This document shows, one piece after another, positions 61,610 to 64,000 of a stretch of DNA of 64,000 nucleotides (the first letter of the stretch is position 1; the number at the start of each line of letters is the position of its first letter). Source of the stretch: RGIG8748 sp045646525 (GTDB taxonomy: Bacteria > Bacillota > Clostridia > UMGS1810); the NCBI GenBank assembly GCA_045646525.1, contig JAZRKX010000027.1, positions 1 through 64,000 of the forward strand, written 5' to 3'. Made by a program: the position numbers and the translations under genes. The notes under the pieces are model-generated. The model saw only the letters and a program-made list of their open reading frames with translations, searched no databases and was not told where the DNA came from.

Positions 61610-62169
61610 TGGAGATTAAGCTTACAACACCTCTTACAAGGGAAAAGGTGCGCTCGCTCAAGGCGGGAGACAGTTGCCTTATAACAGGCACAATATATAC
61701 CGCAAGAGATGCCGCACACAAAAGGCTGTGCGCTCTTGCCGACGAGGGCAAGGCTCTTCCTCTTGATATTGCCGACAGTATAATATATTTTGTAGGACCC
61801 ACCCCCACAAAGCCGGGGCAGATAGTAGGCTCTGCCGGTCCTACCACCTCATACAGAATGGACGCCTACAGTCCTGCGCTTATAGCTCTCGGGCAGACAG
61901 GAATGATAGGCAAGGGCAAAAGAGATGACAGTGTAATAGCTGCCATGAAAGAGTACGGTGCGGTGTACTTTGGTGCTATAGGCGGCTGCGGTGCGCTTCT
62001 TGGCAAATGCATAAAGAAAGCCGAGGTAATAGCCTATGATGATTTGGGCCCCGAGGCTATACGAAGACTTGTGGTAGAGGATTTTCCTGTGGTTGTTATA
62101 ATAGACAGCGAGGGGAATAATCTTTATGAAACAGGGCGAAAGGAATATTTGGAGAGTCTTTCGGATTGA
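61609..62169 (+). CDS. fumB: Class I fumarate hydratase (or tartrate dehydratase) beta subunit
   Basis: 186 residues; the partner of the alpha subunit, with LTREKVRSLKAGDSCLITGTIY near the start, VGPTPTKPGQIVGSAGPTTSYRMD and GKGKRDDSV, all typical. The start overlaps the alpha stop by one base (TAATG). The gene symbols follow the fumarase interpretation. Confidence 0.88.
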   Translation: MEIKLTTPLTREKVRSLKAGDSCLITGTIYTARDAAHKRLCALADEGKALPLDIADSIIYFVGPTPTKPGQIVGSAGPTTSYRMDAYSPALIALGQTGMIGKGKRDDSVIAAMKEYGAVYFGAIGGCGALLGKCIKKAEVIAYDDLGPEAIRRLVVEDFPVVVIIDSEGNNLYETGRKEYLESLSD

Positions 62170-62215
62170 AAAACCATAAATGTGACCTGTAGATGCTCCT
62201 CCTACTGCCCCCTCA

Positions 62216-62411
62216 TCCGCTGTGGACTTTAAAGCTAAAAACCCCGATTAAAAACGCATATCCTACCGCCGTTGCGAAAGAAGAAATTTTTTTCTTCAAG
62301 TCCTCACTAAACGGCACTTGAAAAAGGGAACTTAAATTGCTTCAAGTGCCGTTTGCGATAGCTTTGCCTTTTCTCTTTTTCCTTTCCAAATCCCGCATAT
62401 TTCAATGCGGA
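62216..62411 (+). repeat. Fold-back repeat unit, copy D (mosaic)
   Basis: The left arm is of the copy-C type (TCCGCTGTGGACTTTAAAGC, then CCCCGATTAAAAACGCATAT) but the right arm is of the copy-B-right type (GATAGCTTTGCC, ending ATTTCAATGCGGA). The inner hairpins and the core still pair; the outer stem cannot. It looks like a recombinant of two family members. Confidence 0.75.
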
Positions 62412-62717
62412 TTTTTTTAAGCTTTGGATATACTTTATTTTTCATTTTCAAATATTCGTAACGGATTTCTTCCTATTATATATAATAATCAATCAGAACA
62501 GAGCATATTTTGAGATATACATCAAAGGTTTACATAATGCAAATTTGGGCGCATATATAGCGCAAAGTGAGTATTTAAGGGCATTTGAGAGCTTTTTTGC
62601 TTTTATTTCAAGGGAAATACCATGTACAAATTGCACAATTTATATGTTGTGTGAATGTGCAACATTCACGAAATTTTAAAAATTTACTCAAAAAAAACCA
62701 AATACAGAAAAAAATGC
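62412..62717. other. AT-rich gap without a supported gene
   Basis: A 62-codon frame from 62585 has no ribosome binding site and reads into the promoter, so it is not called. No hairpin with a T-run was found. This separates the fumarase operon and copy D from the ribosomal-protein promoter. Confidence 0.5.
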
Positions 62718-62746
62718 TTGCAAATCGCTTCTTTATATTATATAAT
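62718..62746 (+). promoter_or_regulatory. Promoter of the S10 ribosomal-protein operon
   Basis: TTGCAA, 17 bases, TATAAT, about 267 bases upstream of rpsJ, which implies a long leader. Confidence 0.8.
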
Positions 62747-62749
62747 AGT

Positions 62750-63000
62750 CAAGCGTGGCATGACATACGATGATGTGGGAGGTTACCAATCGCAGGAAGT
62801 AACGGACCTTGCGGTTAATTTCCACGGAGAATGTCCGAATCGTGAATTCGGGCGGCACGGTCACTTGATATAGGTGTATTATGCCCCGGATAGCTTAAGT
62901 TTTAATTAAGTTGCCGGGTTTTATAATGCATTGAGTACGACACACCCGGCTGGGTGTACGTTTTCATGACTGCCGGAATGGCACCAAGAATATCAAAAGG
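62750..63000 (+). promoter_or_regulatory. Structured leader of the S10 operon
   Basis: A leader of about 250 bases precedes rpsJ with no gene in it. It contains a CCCGG-CTTAA/TTAAG-CCGGG hairpin followed by TTTTAT (about 62884-62924), which could act as an attenuator, and an ACACCCGGCTGGGTGT hairpin further on. Autogenous control of this operon by a ribosomal protein (L4 in other bacteria) is known; assignment here is inference. Confidence 0.55.
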
Positions 63001-63012
63001 AGGTACTATCTC

Positions 63013-63327
63013 ATGGCTAAAAGTCAGAAAATCAGAATTAAGCTTAAGGCTTATGACCACCAGTTAATCGACCAGTCTGCAAAGAAAATTGTTGAGACTG
63101 CAGAAAGAACCGGTGCAAAGGTTGCAGGTCCTATTCCGCTCCCTACTAAGAAAGAGGTTGTTACAATCTTAAGAGCGGTACACAAGTATAAGGACTCCCG
63201 TGAACAGTTCGAATTAAGAACTCACAAGAGACTTATCGACATATTGGAACCCACAGCCAAGACTATCGACAGCTTGCTCAAGATTACATTACCCGCAGGC
63301 GTTGATATCGAAATCCAGCAGATGTAA
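63013..63327 (+). CDS. rpsJ: 30S ribosomal protein S10
   Basis: Structural protein of the small subunit and the NusE transcription factor. The 104-residue product begins with KSQKIRIKLKAYDHQLIDQS and includes GPIPLPTKKEVVTILRA and RTHKRLIDI, all typical. AAAGGAGG precedes the start. It is the first gene of the S10-spc operon; rplC follows. Confidence 0.98.
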   Translation: MAKSQKIRIKLKAYDHQLIDQSAKKIVETAERTGAKVAGPIPLPTKKEVVTILRAVHKYKDSREQFELRTHKRLIDILEPTAKTIDSLLKITLPAGVDIEIQQM

Positions 63328-63444
63328 TTTCTGCAAAAGAAACGCGCTCACGCATTTCTTTTGGGAGCTGTCACCGACGATGGCAGCAGGTCATGTTGAG
63401 GCACCTTAGCTTCAACCAATAACCATAATAGGAGGAAAGCTAAA

Positions 63445-64000
63445 ATGCAGAAAGCAATTTTAGGAAAGAAAATCGGAATGACTCAGATTTTTACAGAAGA
63501 CGGCATTGTAATACCTGTTACAGTTATCGAAGCCGGCCCTGTTACAGTCGTTCAGAAGAAAACAGTTGAAACAGATGGCTACAATGCTATCCAGGTAGGT
63601 TATGTAGATGCCAAGGATAAGGCACTTACAAAACCTGAAAAAGGACACCTTGCTAAAGCAGGCGTTGCTGGCAAAAGAGTTCTTAAGGAATTCAGATTGG
63701 AAGATGATTCCGCTTACAACGTAGGCGACGAAATCAAAGCAGACGTATTCGCAGAAGGCGACAAGATTGATGTAACAGGCATCAGCAAGGGTCACGGCTA
63801 TGCAGGTACAGTAAAGAGATGGGGCACACACAGAGGTCCTATGACTCACGGTTCCGGTTATCACAGAGGCGTTGGTTCCATGGGTGCTTGCTCAACACCT
63901 TCAAGAGTTATGAAGAACAAGAGACTTCCCGGTCACATGGGTGTTGAACAGGTTACAGTTCAGAATTTAGATGTAGTTAAGGTAGATGCAGAAAAGAACA
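63445..64000 (+). CDS. rplC: 50S ribosomal protein L3, partial
   Basis: Assembly-initiating protein of the large subunit. The frame begins MQKAILGKKIGMTQIF after AGGAGG and is still open at the window edge, 185 codons in. The conserved GHGYAGTVKRWGTHRGPMTHG and HRGVGSMGA blocks are visible. The 117-base gap before it contains hairpins (for example AAAAGAAACGCG/CGCATTTCTTTT). Confidence 0.97.
   Translation, partial: MQKAILGKKIGMTQIFTEDGIVIPVTVIEAGPVTVVQKKTVETDGYNAIQVGYVDAKDKALTKPEKGHLAKAGVAGKRVLKEFRLEDDSAYNVGDEIKADVFAEGDKIDVTGISKGHGYAGTVKRWGTHRGPMTHGSGYHRGVGSMGACSTPSRVMKNKRLPGHMGVEQVTVQNLDVVKVDAEKN

Noticed and set aside
62585..62873. Short frames before the S10 promoter
   Set aside because: They have no ribosome binding sites and run across the promoter hexamers.

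Overview
The window looks like a chromosomal segment of an anaerobic, endospore-forming Firmicute of the class Clostridia. This rests on gene content and order: rpmH-rnpA-yidD-yidC-jag-mnmE-mnmG-rsmG, then noc, parS sites, parA and parB; miaB-ricA-mutS-mutL-miaA; sepF-ylmH-divIVA; holB-ricT-trmN6-rsmI; walRK with yycH/yycI; a spoIIM gene; a 2[4Fe-4S] ferredoxin; and an oxygen-sensitive two-subunit fumarase. I saw no rRNA or tRNA genes and no CRISPR array. dnaA is not in the window.

Layout. At 0.5-3.7 kb three genes run leftward (mltG, a UgpC-type ABC ATPase, an RsuA-family pseudouridine synthase). At about 3.7 kb the coding strand switches, next to one perfect DnaA box, and almost everything to the right runs rightward, as expected close to a replication origin. 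4-13 kb is the rpmH/parABS region and 13.4-26 kb is a long cluster for translation fidelity, tRNA modification, mismatch repair and cell division. 26-27 kb is a composite repeat element. 27-34.7 kb holds cca, apbE, holB, ricT, ferredoxin, trmN6 and rsmI. 35.4-46.5 kb is an 11,089-bp integrated element. 47-49.3 kb has xerD-like, spoIIM and proC on the minus strand. 49.5-54.7 kb is the Wal cell-wall regulon, 54.8-58.8 kb is ybaB, rsmD, coaD and proBA, 59.6-62.2 kb is an esterase, a citF remnant and fumarase, and the start of the S10 ribosomal-protein operon closes the window.

Two things stand out. First, the 11-kb element splits a conserved gene (34954-35430 and 46525-46894). It carries a short serine recombinase, two SLH surface proteins (one 1,892 residues) and two other exported or membrane proteins. 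Joining the flanks at a GA dinucleotide restores the split gene exactly in frame. Joining the element's own ends gives two perfect 16-bp inverted arms around that GA, the form of a serine-integrase attP. This resembles the excisable skin-type elements that interrupt sporulation genes, and a SigmaK-like promoter lies upstream of the split gene.

Second, a repeated cassette occurs at about 26.4 kb and 46.0 kb, with a decayed copy at about 0.4 kb. It contains a sigma-A-type promoter, a roughly 155-nt structured RNA with a covarying long-range pairing, an intrinsic terminator and then a 40-42 residue protein gene under purifying selection. It is associated with about 195-bp fold-back repeat units, of which there are five in the window. 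I do not recognise the RNA, the small protein or the fold-back family.
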